Source: Thuidium tamariscinum
Taxonomy: Eukaryota; Streptophyta; Bryopsida; Hypnales; Thuidiaceae
DNA: 64,000 nt
Assembly (NCBI GenBank): GCA_947034885.2
Contig: OX344756.2
Location: forward strand, 15,496,098-15,560,097
Direction of reading: 5' to 3'
The translations under genes and the position numbers were made by a program. Below are positions 11,830-23,332 of the stretch, piece by piece. The first letter of the stretch is position 1. Every line of letters begins with the position of its first letter. Under the pieces are notes generated by a model, which ran no database searches, had not been told where the DNA came from, and was given only the letters and a program-made list of their open reading frames with translations.

Positions 11830-12690
11830 CCATTTCTAGTACAAGTACCAAATTTTTGAAAAAAACAACATCTTTGGACACATGTATCTATAGGATCTTG
11901 TAGTATGCTAACTTGAAAAGATATAGAAAAAATTGAAAGAATTTCTACCATATAAATTATAAGATAATAGCATTGGAATCAATAAAAAAATTATTTTGGA
12001 CCTTTGAAAAAATAAATAACTGCATTTCACAAGGTCACATTTGTATGAAAAAATAATGTGGTAATGCTTCTTTGAATTAATTCTTCAAGGCAAGTGGGCT
12101 ATGTGCTTAAAAAAATTCAAATCATTTGGAATTGTACAATATATAGGAAAAAAATAGTAAATAAAAAGAAGTAGAAAACTATTCAGAATACTAATTAAAT
12201 TGTTGAGAATTTATTTGTGGAATTAAAAAGTGCCAATTATCTCAATGTTTGTAATGTTACAATAAACAATCTACACCCAACTCTTTTATTTTTTTTCAAA
12301 AATATTAAAAATATTGAAAATTGAATTCAATAAAAGACTTAAAATTTTATTAAAAATTAGAAAATCCATATTTTGTTGCAATTTAAAACTTCTCATAACT
12401 TTCATCTCATTAATCAAAATGGAATGATTCAAAGCCTTCTATGTATATATAAATCTTTGAAAAAAAATTCATATTTTTAGTTCCTAAAACATTGATATGT
12501 AAGGAGTTTTTTAATTTGCCCAAGCTACCTCCTAAGTAATGAAAATTACATATTATACAATAACTTTTTAACCATGAAGTCAAAAGTTATGAAAATTATT
12601 GTGCCTTAAAGCTATTCCTTGGACACATTTTGTAAAAGAATTTCAAAGAAAAAAATAAAAGTTCCATATATAGTGAGTTGTCCAAAGTTG
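11830..12690 (-). mobile_element. MITE family C, copy 2 (reverse orientation, decayed ends)
   Basis: Long stretches are the reverse complement of 6180-7030. Examples are CACAAGGTCACATTTGTATG, TTGTACAATATATAGGAAAA, TGAAGTCAAAAGTTATGAAA and TAGTGAGTTGTCCAAA. The terminal ACCCCTAAA is not seen at either edge, so the limits are approximate. Confidence 0.65.
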
Positions 12691-13099
12691 CTTTGTTGTA
12701 AGAAAGCAAAATGCCATTTACGGGCTAATATTTTGTAACTTGATGTATTTGAGGCTTATTTCTAAGAGCCCTAGTACTAAAAATTCAAGATTTGCAAGGC
12801 ACTCGTTGCGAAAAGTCTTCAATGAATAAATCATATACAATTATTTTCAAAATTAGATTTCTGATGCCTAATCATGGGGGGGATTGGATTGTGAGTGTAC
12901 GTAATCTCTTCAGTTTGTTTGTCCAGTACTCTAATCTGTTCTGGCAATATATAGGGAATTAGGGTTTCATTCGCTTCGCAAACAGCCGAAGCCGCGTCAA
13001 TTGGGGTGTGAAACTTGAGAATGCTTGTAAGTTACAGTCTGGGTACGTGGGAGAGTGAATTGCATGCATTCTGGTCTGATAATATGAAGCGATGCGTTT

Positions 13100-13176
13100 C
13101 AAAAGTGGTTCTAAATACAATTGTTGCAAAAATACAATCCATGGAGTTGCAACAATTGTATTTAGAACCACTTTTG
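13100..13176. repeat. Near-perfect 29-bp inverted repeat with 19-base loop
   Basis: The left arm 13100-13128 (CAAAAGTGGTTC...TTGTTGCA) is exactly complementary to 13148-13176. The 19-base spacer contains ACAATCCATGG. It could be a minimal foldback element or a small hairpin RNA precursor; nothing shows transcription. Confidence 0.85.
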
Positions 13177-13342
13177 TAGCTACTAGTAGATTCCAAATTG
13201 TTGAACTACATTAATGATACTCTTACAAAAATTTTAATTTCACTCCTGGTATTGGTATAAGGTTAGATTTTAGAAAATTGAAACCTCAAAGGTTGGTTAA
13301 CAAACTTGGTACTTCAATTGAATGTTACCACTGCAACACTTG

Positions 13343-13660
13343 TAAGGTAGGAGGCTCAAACTCTGATAGGGCATTTTGAACCAAACATAGCTTAGAGGTA
13401 CATTTTGCTTTCTGCAATATTCCAAAATGTACAAACTGTATACATTCTAGGAGGTGGTCGCTTTTAGAGCCCTATGACTTTCAGCTTCAAAATTTAATAA
13501 CTAATTCCACAAAGCTCCAAAAAATATGAAACAACTTGGGTTGGATGTCATTTCCTCTTGTCTCTTAAAGAAAATTTATTGAAAAATATTTCAAGATGTT
13601 TTCCTTCCCCAAAATTCAGCTTCAGCACTTAGACTGTCGCTTTATGGACCTCCTACCTTA
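13343..13660. mobile_element. MITE family B, copy with AGGTAGGAGG ends
   Basis: Bounded by TA-AGGTAGGAGG at the left (13343) and CCTCCTACCT-TA at the right (13660). The interior (for example AACTAATTCCACAAAG and TTTATTGAAAAATATTTC) is shared with 14188-14864, so the two are copies of one family. Non-coding. Confidence 0.8.
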
Positions 13661-14187
13661 CCAAGGAATTATGACAAATTTGAAACCAACACTCGCACCA
13701 AAAGAATTATGACAAATTTGAACCTAGCTTGGTTTGAGGTGGAATAATGGTATTCAAAACCAAGATGAAAAAATAGAATTCAAAACCAATATGATATTCA
13801 AATAATAATGACCCTTACACCCAACATTGATTTATATTTTATTTCTAGTGACGCCCATCCAAATACAATGAGTATATTCCAAAGTATTTGGATTATAATT
13901 TAAACTCACAAATCTCTCAAAATATAGAAGCATATAAGATTGTATAAAGATGTTTGTTTTGCATATGTAATTTGTGGTTATGAGAAAGAAATGGCTATGA
14001 TTGATTCCAAGGAATGAAGAAAATAAATAGAAGTCTCATGATTGAATTTTGTCATAAAAGATGATCACAAAATGGTCAAAATTGCAATTCAGATGTCTAT
14101 AACTATATAACTTATAGTGAAATGTCATAATACCATAACAATGTTGGTTTTAAAAGAAATGTCCATGATATTCCTATAGATTCCGTA

Positions 14188-14864
14188 TAAGGTAGGAGTT
14201 TCTAAAACAAAGCAAGCTCTAAAATAGAGCACCTCCTTAAAATATACATTATTTCTACATGATTCTTTATAATAGCATTTAGCAATGTACAAACTTTGTA
14301 TATTTTAGAAAATGCTCTATTCTAAAGCCCTATGCCACTTCAACTTCAAAATTTTATAACTAATTCCACAAAGTTCCAAAAAATATAAAACAACTTGGGT
14401 TAAATGTCATTTCTACTTGTCTTTTAAGAAAAATTTATTGAAAAATATTTCGAGATGTTTCACCTCTCCAAAATTCAATTCTAGGGTCATTGCACGAAAG
14501 ACTTAAAGCCTTTTGTCACACCCTAGTTTTTGATTTTTTTTTTCCCATAACTTTTGTGTTTTAGCTCCAAATGACTCAAAATTTATAGGGAAGCTACTCA
14601 TAGCTATTATGTATCTAAAATGAATTTTGGGACTATTTAAAAATAATATATTATTTTTGAAAAATCTCCAAAATTCATTTTAGATACATAATAGCTATGA
14701 GTAGCTTCCCTATAAATTTTGAGTCATTTGGAGCTAAAATACAAAAGTTATGGCCAAAAAAAAAATCAAAAACTAAGGCGTGACGAAATGCAACAAATAG
14801 TACAGGTCTTTCGTGCAATGATCCTCTAGCCCTTGAATTCTCCATTTATGGACCTCCTACCTTA
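14188..14864. mobile_element. MITE family B, copy interrupted by a nested foldback
   Basis: Ends TA-AGGTAGGAG (14188) and GACCTCCTACCT-TA (14864), interior homologous to 13343-13660. The copy is split by a 340-bp foldback at 14485-14824, which explains its greater length. Confidence 0.8.
14485..14824. mobile_element. Foldback family D element, copy 2, nested, with 5-bp target duplication
   Basis: Starts GGGTCATTGCACGAAAGAC and ends GTCTTTCGTGCAATGATCC, flanked on both sides by TCTAG (14480-14484 and 14825-14829). Inner arms of more than 100 bases are nearly perfect inverted repeats (for example TTTAGCTCCAAATGACTCA mirrored by TGAGTCATTTGGAGCTAAA), with an AT-rich centre near 14640-14665. No ORF. 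Confidence 0.85.
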
Positions 14865-16319
14865 TTTGGTTTCTCATATGTTGATCTTGACCTTGAACCA
14901 CTAATCTATGATTGAATAGTCTTTATATAATTTTCCAAAAATCATTTTGTATTCATGACAACAATAGATTCTAAAAATCAATGAAAATTTTGCAAGACAA
15001 TGAAGCAAATGAATAACATGTCATTTTAAGTTTTGAAGTGGGTGGCCTTTCTATAACTCTCTATAAATAACTTTGCACTTATAACAATAGAAAATTCAAA
15101 AAATGAATGAAAATTTTGCACAACAATGGAGCAAATGAATAACATGTCATTTTAAATTATGAAGTGGATGTATCATTAAACTAATTTACTTCTTCTTCCA
15201 AAAAAATTCCCTTACAGCTATTGTATTAAACCAAAACACCTCTAAAGTTTTTGTTTTTCATATTTGAGATACATTTATATAAACATTTTCATCTTAAAAA
15301 TTTATTTTTCAAAAATCATTTGTTTTGTAGTAGTTATATGCTTCTCCAAAATATATATAGTTCTATGCGGTTAAATTATTAAAATTTTATAAAAATGAAC
15401 ATCAATAGAATAAGTAATGAATGTTTTCATTTACAGTAATAGTATCCTAGGCCTAACATGTTAAGAACACATTGTAGACAAAATTGTTATAATGTTGTAT
15501 AGTTCAAGAATTCAAGATCTTAAATGTAGCACTCTACTAATATTCACTCTATATCGGACCTGCTTTAGCTTGCTTATGCTTGAGATTAATCCATTTAGCC
15601 TAATAAATTCTTGAAAGCATCCCCACAACTAGCATATGAAAGAGGTGTAGAATCAGGTTATTTGGCATGCTTTTCACATGTGGCCAAATTGTGTTGTGTT
15701 TGTTTGCCCCACAACAAGTGGTGAACAAAACACTTCAATAGAATAAGTGATGAATTTCAAAATAATGAGAGAAACTCATTCTATTTACATAGGGTTGTGA
15801 AGGTCCAACAACTCATGTGAGATATATGAGAGACCCTACTAATTCATACACTTATATATCCTGCATAAGTTGTAGGATCTCCTACTACCTCATGTGCATA
15901 TACAATGCTCCACTTTTCACATGATAATTCAAATCAAGTTGAAATCTTTTTCATCTTTATTGTTTTATACAAGAATAGGAAAATTTATTGTAGATGTAAT
16001 GCTTTTGAGTATTCCATTTTCCAAAACAAACTCAAAAAACAAAAAAACTTGTGAATTCTTTTGAAGGTTAACTAGGGATCAAAAGAATAGGAGGATTGCT
16101 ATTATGTGAGCCTAAAAGTGTGAGCCTATAAGCCTAAAAGACTACACACAATTTTTGCATGTGAAATAATCATGGAAGTAAAAAAAGGTCTAATGATAAA
16201 TAAGCTAATATGTTAACAAAGTATCTTTATCAAAGAAACCTTCTTTGATTATAGTGTATTTATATTATAAATACATGTATTATGGGTGTTTATCTTATAA
16301 GCACCTACAATGGTGGTAA

Positions 16320-16353
<34 letters not shown>

Positions 16354-16764
16354 TGTATGTATGTATACACACTTGAGGCTCATGTGCTCACATTTTCATA
16401 CTCAAATACTAGCACTGTTGAAAAGGATAGTCAACCTTTATGCATAGCTATCGTAAAGACACTTCATTTGGTTGTGAACTCACCAAATTTGGTTGTGGCC
16501 AACTCTTTCTTGGGATGTATCATGCATGCCATTGGATAGTAATTTTGGAGTAACCCACCTAATTATCTAGCTTGTCCTTCCTAAAGTATTGTAGTGGAAA
16601 TGTTCTAAAAATTGCATTATAGTTCAATAAAGTCAATACAATGTTTTATGCCTCCAATCAATTAATACTTAAAATATAATAACAAAGTCAAAAAACAATT
16701 AAATCTCAAAAAATAAAAAAATGATTTTATATTTTCTAATTTTAATTTTAAATATTTTGTAATC
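14865..16764. other. AT-rich intergenic DNA with a TA/TATG microsatellite
   Basis: No gene is recognisable. A simple repeat of (TA)n grading into (TATG)n and (TGTA)n lies at about 16319-16370. A short 60-70-base segment near 14965-15030 recurs near 15085-15155 (both contain GAAAATTTTGCA and GCAAATGAATAACATGTCAT). Confidence 0.5.
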
Positions 16765-16994
16765 TTAACCCTTAAACGACGGATTGGTAGCCGTGGAAAT
16801 CATGTATTTTAATTCCGTGTGACATCATCTACTTTGAAAAAGCCTAATATATTCATTGGAAGTTAAAAAACTATTGAAGATCTTTCTTTTCCACTCTTAA
16901 TACCAAGGATGAAAAGTTGCACTTTTATCGTGTAGGGAAAGATTCTTTGTCATTCAAAGGACGCAGAACGTCCTCCGCGGTGTTTAAAGGTTAA
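16765..16994. mobile_element. Short TA-flanked element related to family C ends
   Basis: The left end TTAACCCTTAAACGACGG and the right end CCGCGGTGTTTAAAGGTTAA form an imperfect terminal inverted repeat, 230 bp overall. It is short, non-coding and bounded by TA. Confidence 0.55.
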
Positions 16995-19649
16995 ACATCA
17001 ACATTGATAGCTATTGTTTTAGAAGGCATAGTTTTGGTCAATGTTTTATGTTCATTGGATGATTTTAAAGAAAACTCTAAGATGGAGAAACCTTTTTTTC
17101 ATCCATTTATCTTAGAGAACTTTCTTGATCTTATCTTCAATCGGTGGCATTGGATATTCTTCAGAGTAAAAAATTCAACTTTCCTATACAAAAATGGCAA
17201 ATTCTTATATTTTGGAAATTTATACTCTTTTTGAAATTAATCCATAAAAAAAATCTCTTATAAATATGATTCCAACCAATGAAATGAGTTTTTGATGGAT
17301 TTCGTTTCTTCTTCAATTTGAAAATCCAAAAAATTCCTAAACTTGAGCATTTTACAAACATTTGAACTTTAGGTTTTAATAACCATGGAGTTCTATTTTC
17401 ATAATTTTAAAATTCCAAAAATTTGTACCATAGTTGTCATTATTGTGATGTAAACTTGTAAAGAAATTTTTACTTTTTTTAAGGATGCATTGCATTTAAT
17501 TTGAATTGTTTCAGTTTTTGTTTTTTAATTCAAAGTAATTTCAAATGTTGACAAGAAAATGTCAAACCCCTATATTTTATAGAGCATCTGTAATCACGTG
17601 ACTAATTATTAATCTCAAAAATCATATTCATAAGTATTTGCAAAATAAATTTTGAAAAAACAATTATGCATTTGCTTTGACAAGGTTAAAAAAACTTAAC
17701 AATTGTGAAGTTGCCTTGCTTCACATTAGAGATACATGTTGACCCTACATTTGTTATTGCAAATTCCATAAATATATTAGTTTTATGGTTGCAAAATTTA
17801 CCCTATATTTGTGAATTTTTTTTTCCAAAAGGTCACTTTAAAAATTGCCTAAATAAATTCTAACCTAAAGGCTATCACAAGAATATCAAATCTTAAATAA
17901 ACTTGTTATATCATATAAAACTTTAATTACTCTAAACAAGAATGGTGTGGCTGTGATGTTCTATCTACTTCTAATATATCTCAATTGTGATCTACCGAAT
18001 ATAAACGTAGTAATGGATAGGATTTAGAAATCCACATGTAGAATGTGAGAATTGATCCTTTAGGCTTTGACCAAACTAAAGATAGATTTAGTAAAAAAAT
18101 ATGGTAGTAAGCTTTCATATATAACTTGTTTGCCATGTGTTGTTGCTATAGCCATTTGTTGGCATGTCAAAAGTGACAATGATGCCTCTTTAATCTCTTG
18201 AAATAAAAATAAAAATAAATTTTGATTTTTAAATCCCTAAAAGCTTGGAAATTTAGTAATTTTCATCCCATTGATCAAAATGCCACAAAACAAAGCTTGT
18301 ACACTTTTTTTTTGTAGAAGGCTTTCCTATTGTACCAAAAATACAATTGTGGAACATAGAATGCTAAAAACCTCAATGAAACAAACAAAAAAACAAACAA
18401 AACAAAACGCCTTAATTTAAGATATAGGCTAAATGTACACTGTGTTGTTGCTACAACTAAAATAAAAATTAAAGTAATCCTCTAATTTCTTGAATCCTAA
18501 AAGCTTTGAAATTCAATATCTTTTCTTCTATGAATCATAACACTATGAAACAAAGCCTATAATCCCCCCACATGTTGAGAGCTTTTTCTCAAGATTTCTT
18601 GTGGTATTAAGAATGCAATTAGGGGACACATGGTCTAGAAGATCTTACCTTAACAAACAAAACAAACAATTAAACAAACAATTTAACTTATAGACATAGA
18701 TGAATGTTTTTATTCAATTAAAAATAAAGATGATAATTATGTATTTGTACTAAATTTAATTCAATAAAAAACTTCAAAGTTCATTGGAAATTAGGAAATC
18801 TATAATTGCCAACAATTTAAAATTCCTTATAACTTTCATGTCATTAATCAAAATGGAATGATTCAAAGCTTTTCATATATATATATATATATATATATAT
18901 GAATCTTGGAAAAACAATTTCAAATTTTATTTCCTTAAAAATTGATAATCAAAGGATTTTTTTATTTTCTTCCATTGCTTTCTAAATAATGAAAATTATA
19001 TATCATACAATAACTTTTCAACATTGTAGTCAAAAGTTGTGGAAATTGTTGGACCTTAAAGCTACTCCTTAAGGACACTTCAGAATGTATTAAAAAGAAA
19101 GAAAATTATTTTTTAAATAAAAATTTCCCAAAAGATATTTTTAAAATATTTAATAATTAATCAAAATAAATAATTAATTAGTATTTTTTGACGTGGCAAT
19201 TGCTCGACCACATCAACATTGCGTTCCTAGCGTTCCCAATACATTCCTAGTGTTTAGGAACTTGCAATCTTCTAAACTCACCAGAAATCCTCTTATGTAA
19301 TACACAATATCCATAACAATCCAACTTGAAGAATTCCAAGACATTACACATCATGAGTACCTCCATCAAAATAGAAGTGGAAAAATAAACAACTTGAGAA
19401 ATTCCTCACATTGTTCACCAAGGAGTCTAGGATTTCTTGTAAACAAAAAATTATCTTCTATGGCTCTTAAACCACCCCTAATCCTTGAATCAACTAACAA
19501 AGTTGAAGCACCTAAATGTGACATACCCTAGATCTTTTGATTTTGAGTGTACCTAGAGAGAACAATGATGTGACTTTGTTAGAAAATGATATAGAAAAAT
19601 CAACAAAACTATTTTTGTATTTTTCTAAGCCTATATGCATATAAGACTC
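16995..19649. other. AT-rich intergenic DNA with a partial family C copy and (AT)n run
   Basis: No gene is seen. Around 18720-19090 the sequence resembles 12330-12650 (AACTTTCATGTCATTAATCA, ATGGAATGATTCAAAGC, AAGCTACTCCTTA), so it is a partial family C copy. It contains an (AT)n run at about 18864-18901. A CACATCA...GCGTTCC stretch near 19190-19270 resembles the right half of family A. Confidence 0.45.
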
Positions 19650-19903
19650 CATCGGTGAAATCTAAGGCCCTCAAAAGGGCTGTTTTGGGACTGTTCTTGA
19701 AACAATTCCCGAAATGGTTGGGAATTGTCAGGCCGTCATTTTTTTTTAAATAAAAAATTTGGGTCTTGAAATGTAAAAAGAAGTCGAAAAAATAAAATTA
19801 TGTGGCACTACCTCTGCCACATCAGATTCCTAGGATTCTGTACTTGACTGCGTTTCCAAATTGTGGGAATTGGCAGTCTCTTACATCCCTCAAATCTCTT
19901 CTA
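19650..19903. mobile_element. MITE family A, degenerate copy
   Basis: The right end CCCTCAAATCTCTTC-TA matches the family A terminal repeat. The interior GGGAATTGTCAGGCCGTC, GGGTCTTGAAATGTAAAA and GTGGCACTACCTCTGCCAC blocks follow the same order as the copy at 44109-44413. The left end is eroded, so the start is approximate. Confidence 0.6.
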
Positions 19904-22100
19904 ATGAGAATTTTAAAAATGAACTATATAGATATACCTATTGTGATAGCAAATTAATTCTTAAAGGACCAAGGGGAAAAAACTTATATTGCAAAAGTTG
20001 CTTGGTAGTCTTATGGTTGTTTAAGGGTTAATCCCTTATTGCCCAAAGAAATAAAAAGTGTCCTCACATAAATTGGCATTCTAATCCAAAGTGCTATAAC
20101 TTTTGCATTTGATGTCCAAACTTAATAAAACTTATTGGGAAAAATGCACATACTAGTTTAGTTTGTATAATAAATTTTTAAAATAAATTCAAGATGTATA
20201 GATTTTTTGAAAGCCATTCAAAGTTCACAAGTTCAGTTTGAGTTTACCAAACTACATTTTGAAAGCTGCAACTTTGCGGAGGCTTTTATCTTTTTCATGC
20301 AATATTAATTTTTAATAAAATTAGTTTTTTGATATATTCCTTGAAGTCCAATTATTGTGGTAAAGTTTTCATATCAATCCGAGTTGTTTTGAATGTTTGG
20401 GAGTAGTTTGATGTTCAAAATCCAAATATTTTTGGATTAGTGAACTTTAGTAGCTTATTTTGTCTTCATAAAATCTCCATTTTCAATCATTCTTTTAAAA
20501 ACTTATGCAAGCTAGTCTTGTTTGAATAGTTTAAAATTTAAGTGATTATGAGCCATCTTTTGCATAGATAATCACACACTCTATACTCAATCTAATTAAT
20601 TTGATACAATTAAATTTAGTGTTTTTTCCATATCACCTCCAACCCCCCTTACTTGTATTTTCTTCTAGGCAATTCCTCTTGTAAACAATATGGGATAATA
20701 ACATTTCTATATCCTATAAACTTGATCAATAGATAGATCATTGGCTGTTTTTTTCCCCTCTCAACCAAATTGACAACAAAGGAGGGGATTTTTTTTCCCT
20801 TCTAAAATCCGACGGCTATTGTCTATCCAAAATGAGAGGATTTTTGGCCAAGGGAGCCATTTTTTCAAGGGATAGTTACATGATAGGGTGGTTAAAATTT
20901 CATATTAATGCAAGAAGTTTTGAATGATTGAGAGGTATATTAGTAAGATGTTCAATCATAGAAGTGTTTTTTACAACCTTTTTAGCTATTTAAAAATAAT
21001 AATTCGAAGCCATTGTGCAAATATAATTAGTCAATTGATTGACATTTTTTCTTTATCACCAATAGGTTTGTTTATTGTTTTTGAAGCACTTTCTAGTCAA
21101 ATATTTGTTGTTTGAGTAGGTTTAGAAATCAAATTTCACCTCAGAATGTGTTTTTATGAAATTTTCAACATCTCTTTTCAACCCTAAAACATAACAATCT
21201 TGCATTCTATGCAACCAAATGATTCCAAATTTGATCCATGTTGTCTACAACATACACACTATAAGATTGTACAATTGAGATTTTCATACTTTAGTGACAT
21301 TTAGACTTATAAGACTTGAAAAACAAGCATGTTTTCAGACACGTTTGGACCTTAGATGATTAGGGGTTAGTACTAAAGTGGGCACAAACAGTAACAAATT
21401 GCAAGCTTGGATCACACGTGGGTGTGATTGACTACTTCTTGAAAGAGTGACAACTTCTTTAAACCCCACCTATCTCTTTTCAGTTCAATTGTGCTTCATT
21501 TTGTAGGTGTCATTGAACAAATCATGTTGCTAGTGGATAAGTTATGTCCCTCCTAGGTATTTACCAAAGCATAAGACCTTCCTAGAATGGGGAAAGAGCA
21601 TTGCCCGATTATGAATGTTATGTCCGACAGAGTGCTTTGATTTCTATCCTACTCCGTATTTGAATCCGGAACAGCAGGTATACGAAACCGTACTGTACTG
21701 TACTTCACCGCCCATTGACCTTGTTTTCGGCCAGAATAGGTGGAATGGATCCTGGTTAGCCACTCAGTCCTTGAGTGAGGAAGGGGCATCAAAAACAAGC
21801 ATCAGCATCCAACTCTCCTTCACTTATCTCTTGCAATTGAATACCGCGTGCCAAGTTGGGTCAAAATTTCATAAAATAAATGGAAGAAAACAAGCAGGCT
21901 CAGTCTTGGTAGACCAAATGAGTGTCTGTCTTTTCATTTTTCAAATATTCTTCAAAGTGGCTTGATTTTCCAGTGAGGTATCAACTCACATATCTTATCC
22001 TCGCAGTAAGTTAAGTTATGTTAGATTTTATCGTTGTAAATTAAAGCCTGGCTCCCCACAGTCCATAAAATTAATTGATTAATAAGCATAAACAAAAACA
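19904..22100. other. AT-rich intergenic DNA
   Basis: No gene, RNA or clear mobile element is recognised. A 116-codon ORF at 21615-21965 has no recognisable domain and is probably chance. Composition becomes less AT-rich from about 21.6 kb towards the transporter gene. Confidence 0.45.
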
Positions 22101-23332
22101 GAGCAACCACTCACAGGGAGGAGTGAGCTCATCAGCCACTCCGCCCAGCCCCTTCAAAAATGGAAGCCTCACTTATTAGTTTACAGCCGCCTCGGTTGGG
22201 ACACCCGCACCCTACGTCCCCCGCGCTAGCTTAGCTTCCCAACCTCCTAAAAGTCCTCCAACCGAAGTCACAAATCCATCATCACTCACAACCATCAAGT
22301 GAATTGAATAGATTTGAATTGCATTGAATTGAAAATTGAAAGACACACACGCTTTCCTCATGTTTGCAAGTTGCAACACTCAAGTCAAGAAAAAAAAAAG
22401 AGATCAATTTACAATTGTGAGTAACTTTGAGTGAACTGAGACTGACGGGCTGACAGACCGACAGATAGATTCAACGCTGTTTGTCGGCCTTGAATTTCAA
22501 CGCAGTCATGTCATGCCGTAGTCATATCTCTCTTTGAAAATACTTGTTTTCTGGGACCCAGATTCCAGATATAGCTTGGTGCGGGACGTTTGACTGGGGA
22601 GAAGAAAGTCAGAGAGCTTTGGGTGGCATGTGGGGAAGATCGATGCGAGTGGGTGAGTGTTTGGGGAGGTGGAGATATTTTGAACTGAGTGAGAATAATG
22701 ATTCAAATGCTCCAAAGAACTTTGGGTTTTGGTGATCACAGGACTGACGTTTTCACTTGCGCGAACGAAGGTTGAGACTGACTGTGGCGATTAGGCAATT
22801 TTATTTTGAAAATTTGTTGCCATTTTTTGACAAATTGGTTGTTGTTTGGAGAGCGGAAGTGAATACTGTTGTTTTGGGAGGTTCAGAGAGTACGGGTTAT
22901 GCAAGTGAGGTTTCAACGTCTGAAAAAGCGCAGGAGTGAGGGACTGTGAGCAACAGAGGTTTTAAGTGGAGGCTCTGGGTCTGCATGGGGGAGGTGGGTT
23001 TGGTTACTTTATTTTCACGTTGGGCTTTGAGGTTCTTGGAAGCTTCCGTTGAAGAGCAGCCGAGGTTTTAATTCTGGTAGTGTAATTCAAATCTACCTGG
23101 CCCTTGGATACAACTGACGCCTCCAGTTTGTTGTAATTTGCACCGTCACGGTTGCAGTGTTGCGAGCGTGGATCAGTTTTGATTCCTAGGGTTTGGATGC
23201 TGATGGGGGGAGAAGTTCAAGAGCTTGGAGACAGTTCTTGAGAGAGAAAAAGGCTCTGACTCTCCTTGGATGTTGCGATAAATTGGAGTTGAAAACAAAA
23301 GAGGGGTGTTGTTTGAGAGTGTTATTTGAGAG
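22101..23332 (+). promoter_or_regulatory. 5' region of the UTR2-type transporter gene
   Basis: A GC-richer stretch precedes the transporter start codon and probably holds its promoter and a long 5' UTR, including CT-rich segments near 22140-22260. I could not place a transcription start or a convincing TATA box. Short ORFs on both strands here have no recognisable domain. Confidence 0.4.

Noticed and set aside
5000..21000. CRISPR or bacterial features
   Set aside because: Repeats are inverted or dispersed without regular spacers, and the window is plainly plant nuclear DNA with introns.
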